From Allosaccharopolyspora coralli (lineage in GTDB: Bacteria; Actinomycetota; Actinomycetes; Mycobacteriales; Pseudonocardiaceae), in contig NZ_CP045929.1 of NCBI RefSeq assembly GCF_009664835.1, forward strand, positions 1,922,001-1,986,000: a stretch of DNA of 64,000 nt, in the 5' to 3' direction. Positions 10,327 through 21,100 of this stretch are shown here, piece by piece; the stretch's first letter is position 1, and each line of letters opens with the position of its first letter. A model generated the notes under the pieces. It was not told the origin of the DNA. It did not search any database and saw nothing but the letters and a program-made list of their open reading frames with translations. Made by a program: the position numbers and the translations under genes.

Positions 10327-10914
10327 GTGGCGTCACGCCGACCGGCGGACGCGGCGGACCCGGCCGGGCAGCGGGAGCTGCTCGCGGCCGGCGACGTCGC
10401 GCGCACGATCGCGAGAATCGCGCACCAGGTCATCGAGAAGACCGCCCTCGACAACGGCGGCGACGTCGTGCTCCTCGGCATTCCCCGGCGCGGTGCCCCG
10501 CTGGCGCATCGGCTCGGCGCGCGAATCGAGGACTTCAGCGGTGTGAGCGTGCCCACGGGGGCGTTGGACATCACGTTGTACCGCGACGACCTGCGCCAGC
10601 GCCCGAACCTGCCGTTGGAGCCGAGCGAGGTGCCCGCTCGGGGAGTGGACGACGCGCTGGTCGTGCTCGTCGACGACGTCCTGTACTCCGGCCGTACCGT
10701 GCGGGCCGCGCTCGACGCGCTGCGGGACCTGGGGCGCCCGCGCGCCGTTCAGCTGGCCGTTCTGGTCGATCGTGGCCACCGTGAGCTGCCACTGCGCGCC
10801 GACTACGTCGGCAAGAACGTGCCGACCTCCCGTTCCGAGGACGTCGCGGTGCTGCTGGAGGAGACCGACGGCGTGGACGGCGTGCTGCTGCGGCGTCCGG
10901 AAGGAGTCGAGTGA
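10327..10914 (+). CDS. pyrR: Pyrimidine operon regulator / uracil phosphoribosyltransferase PyrR
   Basis: A 195-residue bifunctional PyrR. It binds pyr mRNA when loaded with UMP and has weak uracil phosphoribosyltransferase activity. The PRPP-binding loop [17 protein letters not shown] is present, with the basic RNA-facing residues typical of the family in the N-terminal half ([13 protein letters not shown]). The frame is open to 10303, but GTG 10327 sits 6 nt after GGAAGGAGG. It leads pyrR-pyrB-pyrC-unknown-carA-carB-pyrF; the leader hairpin next to its start indicates feedback control. Confidence 0.95.
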   Translation: MASRRPADAADPAGQRELLAAGDVARTIARIAHQVIEKTALDNGGDVVLLGIPRRGAPLAHRLGARIEDFSGVSVPTGALDITLYRDDLRQRPNLPLEPSEVPARGVDDALVVLVDDVLYSGRTVRAALDALRDLGRPRAVQLAVLVDRGHRELPLRADYVGKNVPTSRSEDVAVLLEETDGVDGVLLRRPEGVE

Positions 10915-11843
10915 TGCGCCACCTGCTCTCCACCGAGGCATTGGACGCCGACACGGCCACGGCCGTGCTCGACACCGCGGACACCCTCAAGTCGACCCTG
11001 TTGGGGCGTGAGGTGCGCAAGTTGCCCACGTTGCGCGGACGCACGGTCATCACCCTGTTCTACGAGAACTCGACGCGGACGCGGGTGTCGTTCGAAATCG
11101 CGGGCAAGTGGATGAGCGCGGACGTGATCAATGTGTCGGCGAGCAGTTCTTCGGTGAACAAGGGCGAGTCACTGCGTGACACCGCGCTGACCCTGTCGTC
11201 GGCCGGAGCGGACTGCGTGATCATGCGCCACCCGGCATCCGGGGCCTCGCACCGGCTGGCGCACTGGTTCGACGGCGCCGGAACGCGGGTCGTCAACGCC
11301 GGTGACGGGATGCACGAGCACCCGACGCAGGCGCTGCTGGACGCGGCGACGCTGCGGGACCGGCTCGGCGGCCTCGAGGGACGGCGGATCGGCATCGTCG
11401 GCGACGTGCTGCACAGCCGCGTCGCGCGCTCGAACGTGCACCTGCTGAGCACGCTCGGGGCAGAAGTCGTGCTCGTGGCGCCACCGACGCTGGTGCCCGC
11501 GGGCGTCGCGGACTGGGGCGCCCAGGTGCACCACGAGCTCGACCCGGTGCTGCCGACGCTGGACGCGGTGATGCTGCTGCGGGTGCAGGCCGAGCGGATG
11601 CACGGCGGGTTCTTTCCGTCACAGCGGGAGTATTCGATCTCGTACGGCCTCAACGACAAGCGGCTCGCCGCCCTGCCGGAGCACGCGGTGGTGCTGCACC
11701 CGGGCCCGATGCTGCGCGGGATGGAGATCGCGCACGCGGTCGCCGACTCGCCCCAGTCGGCCATCACCGAGCAGGTCAACAACGGCGTGCACGTCCGGAT
11801 GGCCGTCCTCTACCACTTGTTGGCGGGGGAGGAGTCCGCGTGA
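10914..11843 (+). CDS. pyrB: Aspartate carbamoyltransferase catalytic chain
   Basis: A 309-residue ATCase catalytic subunit, joining carbamoyl phosphate to aspartate. Family motifs: [13 protein letters not shown] (carbamoyl phosphate site), [13 protein letters not shown], the [12 protein letters not shown] segment, and [12 protein letters not shown]. No pyrI is present. The ATG at 10914 overlaps the pyrR stop (TGATG), with GGAAGGAG upstream. After the stop comes an unusual 135-bp spacer with hairpins before pyrC. Confidence 0.96.
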   Translation: MRHLLSTEALDADTATAVLDTADTLKSTLLGREVRKLPTLRGRTVITLFYENSTRTRVSFEIAGKWMSADVINVSASSSSVNKGESLRDTALTLSSAGADCVIMRHPASGASHRLAHWFDGAGTRVVNAGDGMHEHPTQALLDAATLRDRLGGLEGRRIGIVGDVLHSRVARSNVHLLSTLGAEVVLVAPPTLVPAGVADWGAQVHHELDPVLPTLDAVMLLRVQAERMHGGFFPSQREYSISYGLNDKRLAALPEHAVVLHPGPMLRGMEIAHAVADSPQSAITEQVNNGVHVRMAVLYHLLAGEESA

Positions 11844-11896
11844 TGTCGGAGGTCCTGGTCGGCTTGCCGGGGTGGTCCGGTTGCATGGGTGGTGGA

Positions 11897-11932
11897 AGCG
11901 GCTCGCGCCGCTTGCCTGACGGCATGACGCCG
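11897..11932. repeat. Tandem hairpins in the pyrB-pyrC spacer
   Basis: AAGCGGC-tcgc-GCCGCTT (about 11897-11914) is a perfect 7-bp stem, followed at once by ACGGC-atgac-GCCGT. This 135-bp spacer is the only sizeable gap in an otherwise overlapping operon. It could attenuate pyrC or be a dispersed intergenic repeat. Confidence 0.55.
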
Positions 11933-11978
11933 TGCTGCGGCGCTCAGCTTGGTGGTCGTGTGGAACGGAGGCGGTGTG

Positions 11979-13283
11979 ATGACTGAGCGGGTGCTGCTGA
12001 AAGAGGTCCGGCCTTACGGCGAGGGTGAGCCGGTGGACGTGCTCGTCGAGGACGGCATGATCGCCCGGGTTGGGGCGAGCATCGACGTCGACGCCGACGA
12101 GATCGTGCACGCCGACGGCGCGATCGCACTACCGGGCTTCGTCGATCTGCACACGCACCTGCGCGAACCGGGGCGCGAGGACGCGGAGACGATCGAGTCC
12201 GGCTCGGTCGCCGCGGCACTCGGCGGGTTCACGTCGGTGTTCGCGATGGCCAACACCGACCCCGTCGCCGACAACGCGGTGGTCGTCGAGCACGTGTGGC
12301 GGCGCGGCCGCGAGGTGGGGCTGGTCGACGTGCACCCGGTCGGCGCGGTGACTGTGGGCCTGAAGGGCGAGAAGCTCGCCGAGATGGGCACGATGGCGAA
12401 GTCCTCGGCGGGTGTGCGGGTGTTCTCCGACGACGGCCTCTGCGTGCACGATCCGCTGCTGATGCGGCGAGCCCTGGAGTACACCGGGGCGCTCGGAGGT
12501 GTCCTGGCCCAGCACGCCGAGGACCCGCGGCTGACGGTGGACGCGCAGGCTCACGAGGGGCCGAACGCGGCCCGGCTCGGCCTGACCGGCTGGCCCGCTC
12601 CCGCCGAGGAGTCGATCGTCGCCCGCGACTGCCTGCTCGCCGGACACACCGGCGGCTCGCTGCACGTGTGCCACGTCTCGACGCGGGGAACCGCGGACAT
12701 CCTGCGCTGGTGGAAGTCCGGCGAGGATCGGGGCGGCACGGTCTCGGCCGAGGTCACGCCGCACCACCTGCTGCTCACCGACGAGCTGCTGGAGACCTAC
12801 GACCCGGTGAACAAGGTCAATCCGCCGCTGCGCACCGACGCGGACGCGCAGGCGCTGCGGCAGGCGCTGGCCGACGGAACCGTCGACTGCGTGGCCACCG
12901 ACCATGCCCCGCACGCGGCGCAGGACAAGTGCTGCGAGTGGTCGGCGGCACGTCCGGGAATGCTCGGTCTGCAGACCGCACTCGGCGTGGTGGCGAGCAC
13001 AATGGTGGTGCCGGGGCTGCTCGACTGGCGTGGGGTGGCCCGGGTGATGAGCGAGAACCCGGCCCGGATCGCGAACCTGGGCGACCAGGGACGTCCGATC
13101 GCGGAGGGCGAGCCGGCGAACCTGGTTCTCGTCGACCCGGAGCACCGCTGGACGGTGCGGGGCGAGGAGCTGGCGAGCATCGCGGCGAACACTCCGTTCG
13201 AGGGGATGGAGTTGCCCGGTCGGGTGCTCACGACGATGTTGCGCGGCAGGATCACCGCGCACGAGGGCAAGGCGAGGCAGTAG
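11979..13283 (+). CDS. pyrC: Dihydroorotase
   Basis: A 434-residue class I (cyclic amidohydrolase) dihydroorotase, closing carbamoyl aspartate to dihydroorotate. Zinc ligands are visible: HxH in [10 protein letters not shown], the later His residues in AQHAED and LHVCHVS, and the catalytic Asp in [10 protein letters not shown] 11979 has ACGGAGGCGG upstream; the longer frame from 11949 lacks this. It is followed at once by a small membrane protein gene (start one base after the stop). Confidence 0.95.
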   Translation: MTERVLLKEVRPYGEGEPVDVLVEDGMIARVGASIDVDADEIVHADGAIALPGFVDLHTHLREPGREDAETIESGSVAAALGGFTSVFAMANTDPVADNAVVVEHVWRRGREVGLVDVHPVGAVTVGLKGEKLAEMGTMAKSSAGVRVFSDDGLCVHDPLLMRRALEYTGALGGVLAQHAEDPRLTVDAQAHEGPNAARLGLTGWPAPAEESIVARDCLLAGHTGGSLHVCHVSTRGTADILRWWKSGEDRGGTVSAEVTPHHLLLTDELLETYDPVNKVNPPLRTDADAQALRQALADGTVDCVATDHAPHAAQDKCCEWSAARPGMLGLQTALGVVASTMVVPGLLDWRGVARVMSENPARIANLGDQGRPIAEGEPANLVLVDPEHRWTVRGEELASIAANTPFEGMELPGRVLTTMLRGRITAHEGKARQ

Positions 13284-13868
13284 ATGGAACGCGCATTGTG
13301 GGTGCTGGCGCTGGTACTGCTGGCGGCGCTGGTGTTCTTCGGGATGTATCGGGGTTGGCGCAATCGCGCGCGGCGGCAGCAGGACGTCCCGGAGTTCCCG
13401 ACGGCCCCGGGGGCGATGGTCGAGGACCTGCTCACTCCGGTGACCGGGCTCTACGTCGGCACGACACGTTCCGGCGACTGGCAGGACCGGATCGTTGTCG
13501 GCGACATCGGCCATCGCGCGAACGCGACCGCGCACGCGAGCGCGGACGGTGTGCTCCTGGACCGCGACGGAGCGAGTTCCGTGTGGATTCCGAAACAGTC
13601 CATCGTGGACGCCCGCGTGGATCACAAGCTGGCGAACAAGGTCGTTCCCGGCGCGGGACTACTGGTGGTGACCTGGCAGCTCGGGGCGCACACGCTCGAC
13701 ACCGGCTTCCGCAGCGACGACACCCCGAACCAGCGCGAGTGGGCGAACACGATCGCCGGACTCGCGCACCGAGAGGACGACGGTCACGACGGTGACCGCA
13801 CCGAGAACGGCTCCACTGCGGTGTCGCAGAGCGAGTCCGCGAGCGCACGGCAGGAGGGCGAGGAATGA
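13284..13868 (+). CDS. Small membrane protein with PH-like domain, pyr operon
   Basis: A 194-residue protein with one N-terminal membrane helix (about residues 4-22, [20 protein letters not shown]) and a soluble domain (about 45-165) resembling bacterial PH-like folds. The C-terminal tail is low-complexity and acidic. The same position between pyrC and carA is occupied in M. tuberculosis by Rv1382, also a membrane protein of unknown function. It abuts pyrC and overlaps carA by 4 nt, so it is translated with the pyrimidine enzymes. No function is known; the conserved location hints at a link with pyrimidine synthesis or merely an old operon partner. Confidence 0.8.
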   Translation: MERALWVLALVLLAALVFFGMYRGWRNRARRQQDVPEFPTAPGAMVEDLLTPVTGLYVGTTRSGDWQDRIVVGDIGHRANATAHASADGVLLDRDGASSVWIPKQSIVDARVDHKLANKVVPGAGLLVVTWQLGAHTLDTGFRSDDTPNQREWANTIAGLAHREDDGHDGDRTENGSTAVSQSESASARQEGEE

Positions 13869-14986
13869 GCGCACACGTACCGGCGGCACTGGTGTTGGAA
13901 GACGGCCGGGTGTTCCGTGGCGAGTCGTACGGCCGGGTGGGCCGCACGCTCGGCGAGGTCGTGTTCTCGACCGGGATGACCGGCTACCAGGAGACGTTGA
14001 CCGACCCCTCGTACCACAAGCAGATCGTTGTGCAGACCGCCCCGCAGATCGGCAACACCGGCTGGAACGACGAGGACGACGAGTCCGGGCAGATCTGGGT
14101 CGCGGGTTACGCGGTCCGCGATCCCGCGCGGGTGCCGTCGAACTGGCGCTCGCGCCGCTCGTTGCAGGACGAGCTGCGAGAGCAGGGAATCGTGGGGATC
14201 TCCGGCATCGACACCCGAACCGTGACACGCCACATCCGGGAACAGGGCGCGATGCGGGCCGGGATCTTCTCCGGCGAGGCGGTCGGCTCGGACGGGGACC
14301 TGGTCGCCGAGGTCCGGGCGAGTGCCGAGATGACCGGATCGGACCTGGCCGGGGACGTGACGACGAAACAGCCGTACGTGGTTCCCGCTCTGGGGGAGAA
14401 GAAGTTCACGGTGGCGGCGCTGGATCTGGGCATCAAGTCCAACACGCCGCGGATGATGTCCGAGCGGGGTATGGAGGTCCACGTCCTCCCGCTGACGTCC
14501 ACTGTGGAGGATCTGCTCGCCGTGCGGCCGGACGGGGTGTTCCTGTCCAACGGTCCCGGCGACCCGGCGACCCAGGACCACGGCGTGGAACTGTGCCGGG
14601 AGATCCTGCAGCGGAAGATGCCGCTGTTCGGGATCTGCTTCGGCAACCAGTTGCTCGGGCGCGCGCTCGGTCGCGGCACGTTCAAGATGCGCTACGGGCA
14701 CCGCGGCATCAACATCCCGGTGATCGACGTGGCGACCGGCAAGGTCGCGATCACCGCGCAGAACCACGGGTTCGCCGTGCAGGGCGAGCCGGGGGAGCGG
14801 TTCGACACCGACTTCGGCACGGCACAGATCAGCCACTACTGCCCGAACGACGACACCGTGGAGGGCGTGCGGCTGCTCGACGGTCCCGCGTTCAGCGTCC
14901 AGTACCACCCGGAGGCGGCGGCCGGTCCGCACGACGCCGCGCCGCTGTTCGACACGTTCGCAGACCTGATGAGCGAGGCCCGCTGA
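13865..14986 (+). CDS. carA: Carbamoyl-phosphate synthase small chain
   Basis: A 373-residue glutaminase subunit that hydrolyses glutamine and channels ammonia to CarB. The N-terminal CPSase domain has [17 protein letters not shown]. The class I amidotransferase domain has the nucleophile elbow [14 protein letters not shown] (Cys) and the His-Glu pair in [11 protein letters not shown]. It overlaps the preceding gene by 4 nt (ATGA), and its stop overlaps the carB ATG. Confidence 0.96.
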   Translation: MSAHVPAALVLEDGRVFRGESYGRVGRTLGEVVFSTGMTGYQETLTDPSYHKQIVVQTAPQIGNTGWNDEDDESGQIWVAGYAVRDPARVPSNWRSRRSLQDELREQGIVGISGIDTRTVTRHIREQGAMRAGIFSGEAVGSDGDLVAEVRASAEMTGSDLAGDVTTKQPYVVPALGEKKFTVAALDLGIKSNTPRMMSERGMEVHVLPLTSTVEDLLAVRPDGVFLSNGPGDPATQDHGVELCREILQRKMPLFGICFGNQLLGRALGRGTFKMRYGHRGINIPVIDVATGKVAITAQNHGFAVQGEPGERFDTDFGTAQISHYCPNDDTVEGVRLLDGPAFSVQYHPEAAAGPHDAAPLFDTFADLMSEAR

Positions 14987-17900
14987 TGCCCAAGCGCACT
15001 GACATCGAGCACGTCCTGGTGATCGGGTCGGGTCCGATCGTGATCGGGCAGGCGTGCGAGTTCGACTACTCCGGCACGCAAGCGTGCCGGGTGCTGCGGG
15101 AGGAGGGCATCCGGGTCAGCCTGGTGAACTCCAACCCCGCGACGATCATGACGGATCCAGAGTTCGCGGACGCGACCTACGTGGAGCCGATCACGCCGGA
15201 GTTCGTGGAGAAGGTCATCGCCGCCGAGCGGCCGGACGCCCTGCTGGCGACCCTGGGCGGTCAGACGGCGTTGAACACGGCGATGGCGCTGGACGAGGCG
15301 GGCGTGCTCGCGCGCTACGGCGTGGAACTGATCGGCGCGGACATCGAGGCGATTCAGCGCGGTGAGGACCGGCAGCGGTTCAAAGACATCGTGCGCTCCA
15401 TCGGCGGCGAAGTGCCGGAGAGCGCGGTGTGCAAGTCGATGGAGGAGGTGCGTTCCTTCGTCGACAAGCACAGTCTGCCGGTGGTGATCCGTCCGAGTTT
15501 CACCATGGGCGGTTTGGGTTCGGGCATGGCGCACACCCAGGAAGACCTGGAGCGCATGGCCTCGCTGGGGTTGACGGAGTCCCCGGTGCACGAGGTGCTC
15601 ATCGAGGAGAGCGTCCTCGGCTGGAAGGAATACGAACTGGAGCTGATGCGCGACCACGCCGACAACGTGGTGGTGATCTGTTCCATCGAGAACGTCGACC
15701 CGATGGGCGTGCACACCGGTGACTCGGTGACGGTAGCGCCCGCGATGACCTTGACCGACCGCGAGTACCAGAACATGCGCAACGTCGGCATCGACGTGCT
15801 GCGCGAGGTCGGCGTCGACACCGGCGGCTGCAACATCCAGTTCGCGATCCACCCCGAGACGGGGCGCATGGTCGTGATCGAGATGAACCCGCGGGTGTCG
15901 CGCTCGTCGGCGCTGGCCTCGAAGGCGACCGGTTTCCCGATCGCCAAGATCGCCGCGAAGCTCGCGGTCGGCTACCGGCTGGACGAGATCCGCAACGACA
16001 TCACCGGTGAGACGCCGGCGAGTTTCGAGCCGACCCTGGACTACGTGGTGGTCAAGGTGCCTCGGTTCGCGTTCGAGAAGTTCCCGGGTGCGGACCCGGC
16101 GTTGACGACGACGATGAAGAGCGTCGGCGAGGCGATGTCGTTGGGCCGCAACTTCACCGAGGCGCTCAACAAGGCGCTGCGCTCGATGGAGACTCCGCGG
16201 GTGGGCTTCTGGACGAAGCCTGACCCGGAGAAAGCCACGCTCGAGTCCACTCTGGACGACCTGCGCACCGCGCACGACGGCAGGCTTTACACGATCGAGC
16301 GTGCACTGCGGTGGGGCGCGTCGATCGCGGACGTGCACGCGGCGTGCGCCGTCGATCCGTGGTTCCTGGACCAGATCGCGTCGCTGGTCGAGCTGCGCGA
16401 GGAGCTGGTGGACGCGGCCGTGCTCGACGCGGAATTGTTGCGTCGCGCGAAGCGGGCCGGTCTGTCGGACCGCCAGATCGCCGCGCTGCGGTCGGAGCTG
16501 GCAGGCGAGGACGGGGTGCGGTCGTTGCGGCACCGGCTGAACGTGCGGCCGGTGTTCAAGACGGTCGACACCTGTGCGGCGGAGTTCGAGGCGAAGACCC
16601 CGTACCACTACTCGGCCTACGAGCTCGATCCGGCGGCGGAGTCGGAGGTCACCGAGCAGCACGAGAAGCCGAAGGTGATCATTCTCGGTTCGGGCCCGAA
16701 CCGGATCGGGCAGGGCATCGAGTTCGACTATTCGTGCGTGCACGCGGCGATGGCCTTGCGCAACGCCCCGGACAACGACGGTCGCGGCTACGAGACCGTG
16801 ATGGTGAACTGCAACCCGGAGACGGTCTCCACGGACTACGACACCTCGGACCGGTTGTACTTCGAGCCGTTGACGTTCGAGGACGTACTGGAGGTCGTGC
16901 ACTCCGAGCGGGCCTCCGGCACCGTCGCGGGTGTGATCGTGCAGCTCGGCGGGCAGACGCCGCTGGGCCTCGCGCAGCGGCTCTCCGAGGCGGGCGTGCC
17001 GATCGTGGGAACCGCACCCGAGGCGATCCATCTGGCAGAGGAGCGCGGCGCGTTCGGTGACGTGCTCACGAACGCCGGTCTGCCGGCGCCGAAGTACGGG
17101 ACGGCGACGTCGTTCGAGGGTGCCAAACGGATCGCCGACGAGATCGGCTACCCGGTGCTGGTGCGTCCGTCCTATGTGCTCGGTGGGCGCGGGATGGAGA
17201 TCGTCTACGACGAGGCGTCGCTGGAGAACTACATCGCCCGCGCCACCGAGGTGACGCCGGAACACCCGGTGCTGGTGGACAACTTCCTCGACGACGCGAT
17301 CGAGATCGACGTCGACGCCCTGTGCGACGGCACCGACGTGTACCTGGGTGGCGTGATGGAACACATCGAGGAGGCCGGGATCCACTCCGGCGACTCGGCG
17401 TGCGCGCTGCCGCCGATCACGTTGGCACCGCAGGACATCGAGAAGGTGCGGCGCTCGACCGAGAGGATCGCGCGCGGCATCGGCGTGCACGGCCTGCTCA
17501 ACGTGCAGTACGCACTCAAGGACGACGTGCTCTACGTCCTGGAAGCGAACCCGCGTGCCAGCCGCACGGTGCCGTTCGTGTCGAAGGCCACGGCCGCGTC
17601 GTTGGCGAAGGGGGCGTCGCGGGTGATGCTCGGCGCGAAGATCGCCGACCTGCGCGCGGAGGGCATCCTGCCGCCCACCGGTGACGGTGCGGATCTGCCG
17701 ATCGATGCCCCGGTGGCGGTCAAGGAGGCGGTGCTGCCGTTCCACCGCTTCCGGACACCCGAGGGGCACGGCGTGGACTCGCTGCTCGGCCCGGAGATGA
17801 AGTCGACCGGCGAGGTCATGGGTATCGACACCTCGTTCGGCACCGCGTTCGCGAAGTCGCAAACCGGTTCGTACGGTTCGCTGCCGACCTCCGGACGGGT

Positions 17901-18330
17901 GTTCGTCTCGGTGGCGAACCGGGACAAGCGGTCGATGGTGTTCCCGGTGAAGCGACTTGCGGACCTGGGCTTCGAGATCCTCGCTACGGCAGGCACGGCG
18001 GGTGTGCTGGCACGAAACGGGATCCCGTGCACGGTGGTCGCCAAGCACACCGACCCGGAGTCGGAGGACGCCCGAGACGTCATCGACCTCATCCGGGCCG
18101 ACGAGGTCGACATGGTGATCAACACCCCGTACGGCAATCCGGCTCCCCGGGTCGACGGCTACGAAATTCGCACTGCGGCCGTGTCGCGCGACATCCCGTG
18201 CATCACGACGGTGCAAGGTGCAGCTGCGGCAGTGCAGGGCATCGAAGCGGCGATCCGCGGCAACATCGGGGTCCGTCCGTTGCAGGCGTTGCAGGCCGCG
18301 CTGCGCACGAACCTCGATCAAGGAGCCTGA
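14986..18330 (+). CDS. carB: Carbamoyl-phosphate synthase large chain
   Basis: A 1114-residue CarB with two homologous ATP-grasp halves. The first half begins [20 protein letters not shown] and contains [10 protein letters not shown]; the second begins [20 protein letters not shown] and contains [10 protein letters not shown]. The C-terminal allosteric MGS-like domain (about residue 960 on; [20 protein letters not shown]) binds UMP/ornithine in the family. It makes carbamoyl phosphate for pyrimidines and arginine. ATG 14986 overlaps the carA stop by one base. The next gene, pyrF, starts directly after its stop. Confidence 0.97.
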   Translation: MPKRTDIEHVLVIGSGPIVIGQACEFDYSGTQACRVLREEGIRVSLVNSNPATIMTDPEFADATYVEPITPEFVEKVIAAERPDALLATLGGQTALNTAMALDEAGVLARYGVELIGADIEAIQRGEDRQRFKDIVRSIGGEVPESAVCKSMEEVRSFVDKHSLPVVIRPSFTMGGLGSGMAHTQEDLERMASLGLTESPVHEVLIEESVLGWKEYELELMRDHADNVVVICSIENVDPMGVHTGDSVTVAPAMTLTDREYQNMRNVGIDVLREVGVDTGGCNIQFAIHPETGRMVVIEMNPRVSRSSALASKATGFPIAKIAAKLAVGYRLDEIRNDITGETPASFEPTLDYVVVKVPRFAFEKFPGADPALTTTMKSVGEAMSLGRNFTEALNKALRSMETPRVGFWTKPDPEKATLESTLDDLRTAHDGRLYTIERALRWGASIADVHAACAVDPWFLDQIASLVELREELVDAAVLDAELLRRAKRAGLSDRQIAALRSELAGEDGVRSLRHRLNVRPVFKTVDTCAAEFEAKTPYHYSAYELDPAAESEVTEQHEKPKVIILGSGPNRIGQGIEFDYSCVHAAMALRNAPDNDGRGYETVMVNCNPETVSTDYDTSDRLYFEPLTFEDVLEVVHSERASGTVAGVIVQLGGQTPLGLAQRLSEAGVPIVGTAPEAIHLAEERGAFGDVLTNAGLPAPKYGTATSFEGAKRIADEIGYPVLVRPSYVLGGRGMEIVYDEASLENYIARATEVTPEHPVLVDNFLDDAIEIDVDALCDGTDVYLGGVMEHIEEAGIHSGDSACALPPITLAPQDIEKVRRSTERIARGIGVHGLLNVQYALKDDVLYVLEANPRASRTVPFVSKATAASLAKGASRVMLGAKIADLRAEGILPPTGDGADLPIDAPVAVKEAVLPFHRFRTPEGHGVDSLLGPEMKSTGEVMGIDTSFGTAFAKSQTGSYGSLPTSGRVFVSVANRDKRSMVFPVKRLADLGFEILATAGTAGVLARNGIPCTVVAKHTDPESEDARDVIDLIRADEVDMVINTPYGNPAPRVDGYEIRTAAVSRDIPCITTVQGAAAAVQGIEAAIRGNIGVRPLQALQAALRTNLDQGA

Positions 18331-19176
18331 ATGACGACGACCCGCCCCAACTTCGGCCAGCGCCTCGCCGACGCGGTCGCCGCGCGGGGAGCGCTCTGCG
18401 TGGGCATCGACCCGCATCCGGCTCTGATTCAGGCGTGGGGGCTCGACGAGTCGCCCGGGTCGTTGGAACGCTTCGCGATGACGGCGGTGGAGGCGTTGGC
18501 CGGGGAGGTCGCCGTCCTCAAACCGCAGTCGGCGTTCTTCGAGCTCTACGGCGCGGCCGGCATCGCCGTGTTGGAGCGGGTCATCGTCGAGGCTCGTGCG
18601 GCGGGTGCGCTCGTCATTCTCGACGCCAAGCGCGGCGACATCGGCTCCACGATGACCGCGTACGCGAACGCGTACCTGGCGGACACTTCGCCGTTGGCGG
18701 CGGACGCGCTGACGGTCTCTCCGTACCTCGGGTACGGCTCGCTCGCCCCGGCGATCGGCATCGCCGAGCAGACCGGCCGCGGCGTGTTCGTACTCGCACG
18801 GACGTCGAACCCGGAGGGCCAAGAGCTCCAGAAGTCTCGCGACGCGGTCTCCCGCCCGGTCGCACAGTCCATCGTGGACGCCGCTTCGGACACGAACGCG
18901 GGGGCGGAACCCATGGGTTACGTCGGGGTGGTCGCGGGCGCGACAATGAAGCCGGGTGAGCTTGACTTGTCCAAGCTCAACGGTCCGATCCTCGCGCCTG
19001 GTATCGGCGCACAGGGGGCGATGGTGCAGAGCCTGCGCGGCGTCTTCGGCCCGGCGCTGCCGAACGTCCTGCCTGCGACGGCCCGCGAGGTCCTCGGCAG
19101 CGGCCCCGGCATCGACGACCTCCGCTCCGCCGCCCGCCGCACCCGAGACGACCTCGCCACCGCCCTCGCGGTGTGA
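18331..19176 (+). CDS. pyrF: Orotidine 5'-phosphate decarboxylase (type 2)
   Basis: A 281-residue OMP decarboxylase of the longer, type 2 (mycobacterial/archaeal-like) group. Signatures: CVGIDPHPAL at the N-terminus, the catalytic Asp-Lys-Asp set in LDAKRGDIGSTM, and APGIGAQGA near the phosphate site. It converts OMP to UMP. It is the last gene of the pyr operon; pyrD and pyrE are not in the operon. A degraded second copy of its last 150 bp lies 1.1 kb downstream (20331-20405). Confidence 0.95.
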   Translation: MTTTRPNFGQRLADAVAARGALCVGIDPHPALIQAWGLDESPGSLERFAMTAVEALAGEVAVLKPQSAFFELYGAAGIAVLERVIVEARAAGALVILDAKRGDIGSTMTAYANAYLADTSPLAADALTVSPYLGYGSLAPAIGIAEQTGRGVFVLARTSNPEGQELQKSRDAVSRPVAQSIVDAASDTNAGAEPMGYVGVVAGATMKPGELDLSKLNGPILAPGIGAQGAMVQSLRGVFGPALPNVLPATAREVLGSGPGIDDLRSAARRTRDDLATALAV

Positions 19177-19336
19177 GGGGCGGAGGGTTCGCTGGATCTA
19201 ACCGTCGCCGCTTTGGTGAGGTCGGAGTGTGTCGCGACGTCGGTGCAGAACGCTCAAATTCGAGCAAACTCGCCGTGCCGGCAGATCCCGCCCAGTACGA
19301 TGCTCTCCGCCGTAATGTTGAGCGTTGGGGGATCCC

Positions 19337-20197
19337 GTGTCCGATCGGTCAGGGTGGAATGAGTCAGGCTCGCCGGGCAGGCCGCCAGAAGCAGGACATA
19401 GATGGGAGTGGGGAGCGCAGGCACGTCCGCTGTCGAGGAAACGGAAGAAGTGGCCGTTCATCGTCGTTCCGCTGGTGGGGCTGGCCGGGATTTTCTGCGT
19501 TCTCATGCTCGTTGGGATAGTCCGCGTCCTGATCGAGGACGACCAGCAGACGGCGCAGCCGACTCCGGCACCGATCCACACCACCAGTGACGAGCCACCA
19601 CCCCCTGCGCCGCCGGGTGCACCCGTGCCGTGCGACCCCGACCGCCTGCAACAGATGCGGTGCTTTCCAGCGGATTACGATCCTGACTCGGTCATGGACA
19701 GCGTCGGCGCCGATGGATGGGAGTGCCTGCGGGAAGGTGAACGCGGTGACAACGGTTCCACCGTGCTCAAACCGCGACAGTGCGAAGCGAAAGACAACGT
19801 CAACCAGAACCACACGATTCGCGCGTCGATCAACTACGATACGTTCCTCTTCCAGCCGAGCGGCAAACTCCAATCGTTCACCCTCTACGCCAGCACCGCA
19901 GCTTCGGCAGGTAAGGGTGAGCAGACCACGGAGCAGGACGCGACCGACGCGGTGTTCATGGTTTTCGACATCACCGCAGAACACATCTGGCAGGGCAAGC
20001 CCGACAAACTACGGGAAGGAATCGAGGCCTCTGAGCGCCTCAAACCCCGGTGCGCGACCGCGCAGGGGAGGTCGATCACTGGGGTCACCGATACGACCCC
20101 ATCCGGTTACGAGATCACTTGCAGCAGCCCCGGTCCGACGATCAAGTCCGGGGATACAGTGGTCTACGGTCAGAGGATCGAGATCGCCCCAGCGTGA
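19337..20197 (+). CDS. Hypothetical single-pass membrane protein
   Basis: About 286 residues, not recognised. A short cytoplasmic Arg/Lys-rich N-terminus (RPLSRKRKKWP) is followed by one membrane helix (FIVVPLVGLAGIFCVLMLVG), a Pro-rich linker and an outside domain with six or so cysteines, which suggests disulfides. GTG 19337 follows GGGGGA; a TTG at 19325 is also open. It lies between pyrF and a decayed copy of the pyrF end, so it looks like a later arrival. Base composition is slightly less GC-rich than the pyr genes. Its neighbours are T7SS-related, but nothing in the sequence links it to secretion. Confidence 0.6.
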   Translation: MSDRSGWNESGSPGRPPEAGHRWEWGAQARPLSRKRKKWPFIVVPLVGLAGIFCVLMLVGIVRVLIEDDQQTAQPTPAPIHTTSDEPPPPAPPGAPVPCDPDRLQQMRCFPADYDPDSVMDSVGADGWECLREGERGDNGSTVLKPRQCEAKDNVNQNHTIRASINYDTFLFQPSGKLQSFTLYASTAASAGKGEQTTEQDATDAVFMVFDITAEHIWQGKPDKLREGIEASERLKPRCATAQGRSITGVTDTTPSGYEITCSSPGPTIKSGDTVVYGQRIEIAPA

Positions 20198-20330
20198 ACC
20201 GTGACAGCCGAAAGACCGCTGCGAACCGCAAAGGTGTGGCGCCCCGGGGCGTCCGGAGCTCATCGGTGTGCGAGCTCAGCGAGGGAATCGGCTCGGTGGT
20301 GGGCGTAGTCAACGTCCATCTCGAACCGCT

Positions 20331-20405
20331 TGCGCGGCGTCTTCGGCCTGGCGTCGGCGCACCCGCGACGACCTCGTGACCGCCCTCGTGGCGTGAGGGG
20401 ACGGA
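20331..20405 (+). pseudogene. Decayed duplicate of the pyrF 3' end
   Basis: TGCGCGGCGTCTTCGGCC (20331-20348) is identical to 19034-19051 in pyrF. The following GCACCCGCGACGACCTCG... up to the stop and GAGGGG matches the last 45 bp of pyrF (from about 19138) with about five differences. The roughly 80 bp between these blocks in pyrF are missing here. The arrangement places the 19337 gene between two pyrF ends, as if inserted by recombination or integration at the pyrF terminus. The rest of the 20198-20500 gap shows nothing else recognisable. Confidence 0.8.
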
Positions 20406-20500
20406 CGCGTGATAATGATCATGCCTAGTGTGATCGTGTGCGAATCGGTGCCAGCGTCAGTCATGGTTCCCTTGGGTGATGGCATCGCAAGGAAGGAACC

Positions 20501-21100
20501 GTGTTGCAGCGCCCCATCGCGACGGACGGCAGCATGGCTGAGCGGCCGCGCTTCGTCCGCTTCGAAGGCACGTTGAACTCGCTCGATTCGGCGTCCGTAC
20601 CGGACGTGCCGACTACCCTGGGTTTACCGTCCGCATGGGACGAAGAGGCGCTCGACGAACACCCATCTCCTGAGTTGATTGCGGCGGTGCGTGAGGTACT
20701 GGGGGGCCACGACGTGATGGACCGCGTGATGAACTTGCTACAGAAGGCGCCGCTGTGGTTGGAAACCGAGGTGGCTTCCGGCGGCGGGGACCGTGTCGTG
20801 CGCACTCTGCGCGCTGAGGGTTTGCGCTGGCTACCGTTGTTCTCTTCCCGAACGTTGCTGGCTCGATTCGCTCAAGCCAGTGGACGTGGAAGCGCTGAGA
20901 TCACCTACGGGTCGTTGACGGGTGCGGAGGTGCTCGACGAGCTGTTGCCGCAGCTGCCGCGCGGCACCGGGATCGTGCTCGATCCGGTCTCCGATCACGT
21001 GCTGGCCCTGCCGTCGAAGCTCGAGCCGGAACCGGGCCCGGACGTCAGCGCGAACTCCGACCGCCTCGCGCGCCCGGGGGCTGATCAGCGTGGGGCATGA
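20501..21100 (+). CDS. SseB-like domain protein of a T7SS toxin locus
   Basis: A 199-residue soluble protein. The central and C-terminal part (about residues 85-170; ITYGSLTGAEVLDELLPQLP then GIVLDPVSDHVLALPS) resembles the SseB N-terminal domain common in actinobacterial toxin-immunity neighbourhoods. GTG 20501 has GGAAGGAACC upstream. Its tail carries the motif ANSDRLA (residues 184-190), which recurs twice in the linker of the downstream toxin. The end overlaps the next gene by 11 bp. Function is unknown; SseB-like proteins next to WXG proteins may act as adaptors or accessory immunity factors (inference). Confidence 0.65.
   Translation: MLQRPIATDGSMAERPRFVRFEGTLNSLDSASVPDVPTTLGLPSAWDEEALDEHPSPELIAAVREVLGGHDVMDRVMNLLQKAPLWLETEVASGGGDRVVRTLRAEGLRWLPLFSSRTLLARFAQASGRGSAEITYGSLTGAEVLDELLPQLPRGTGIVLDPVSDHVLALPSKLEPEPGPDVSANSDRLARPGADQRGA

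Noticed and set aside
14836..18822. 1328-codon minus-strand open frame opposite carB and pyrF
   Set aside because: It mirrors carB codon structure, is His/Arg-rich, and lies wholly opposite certain genes.
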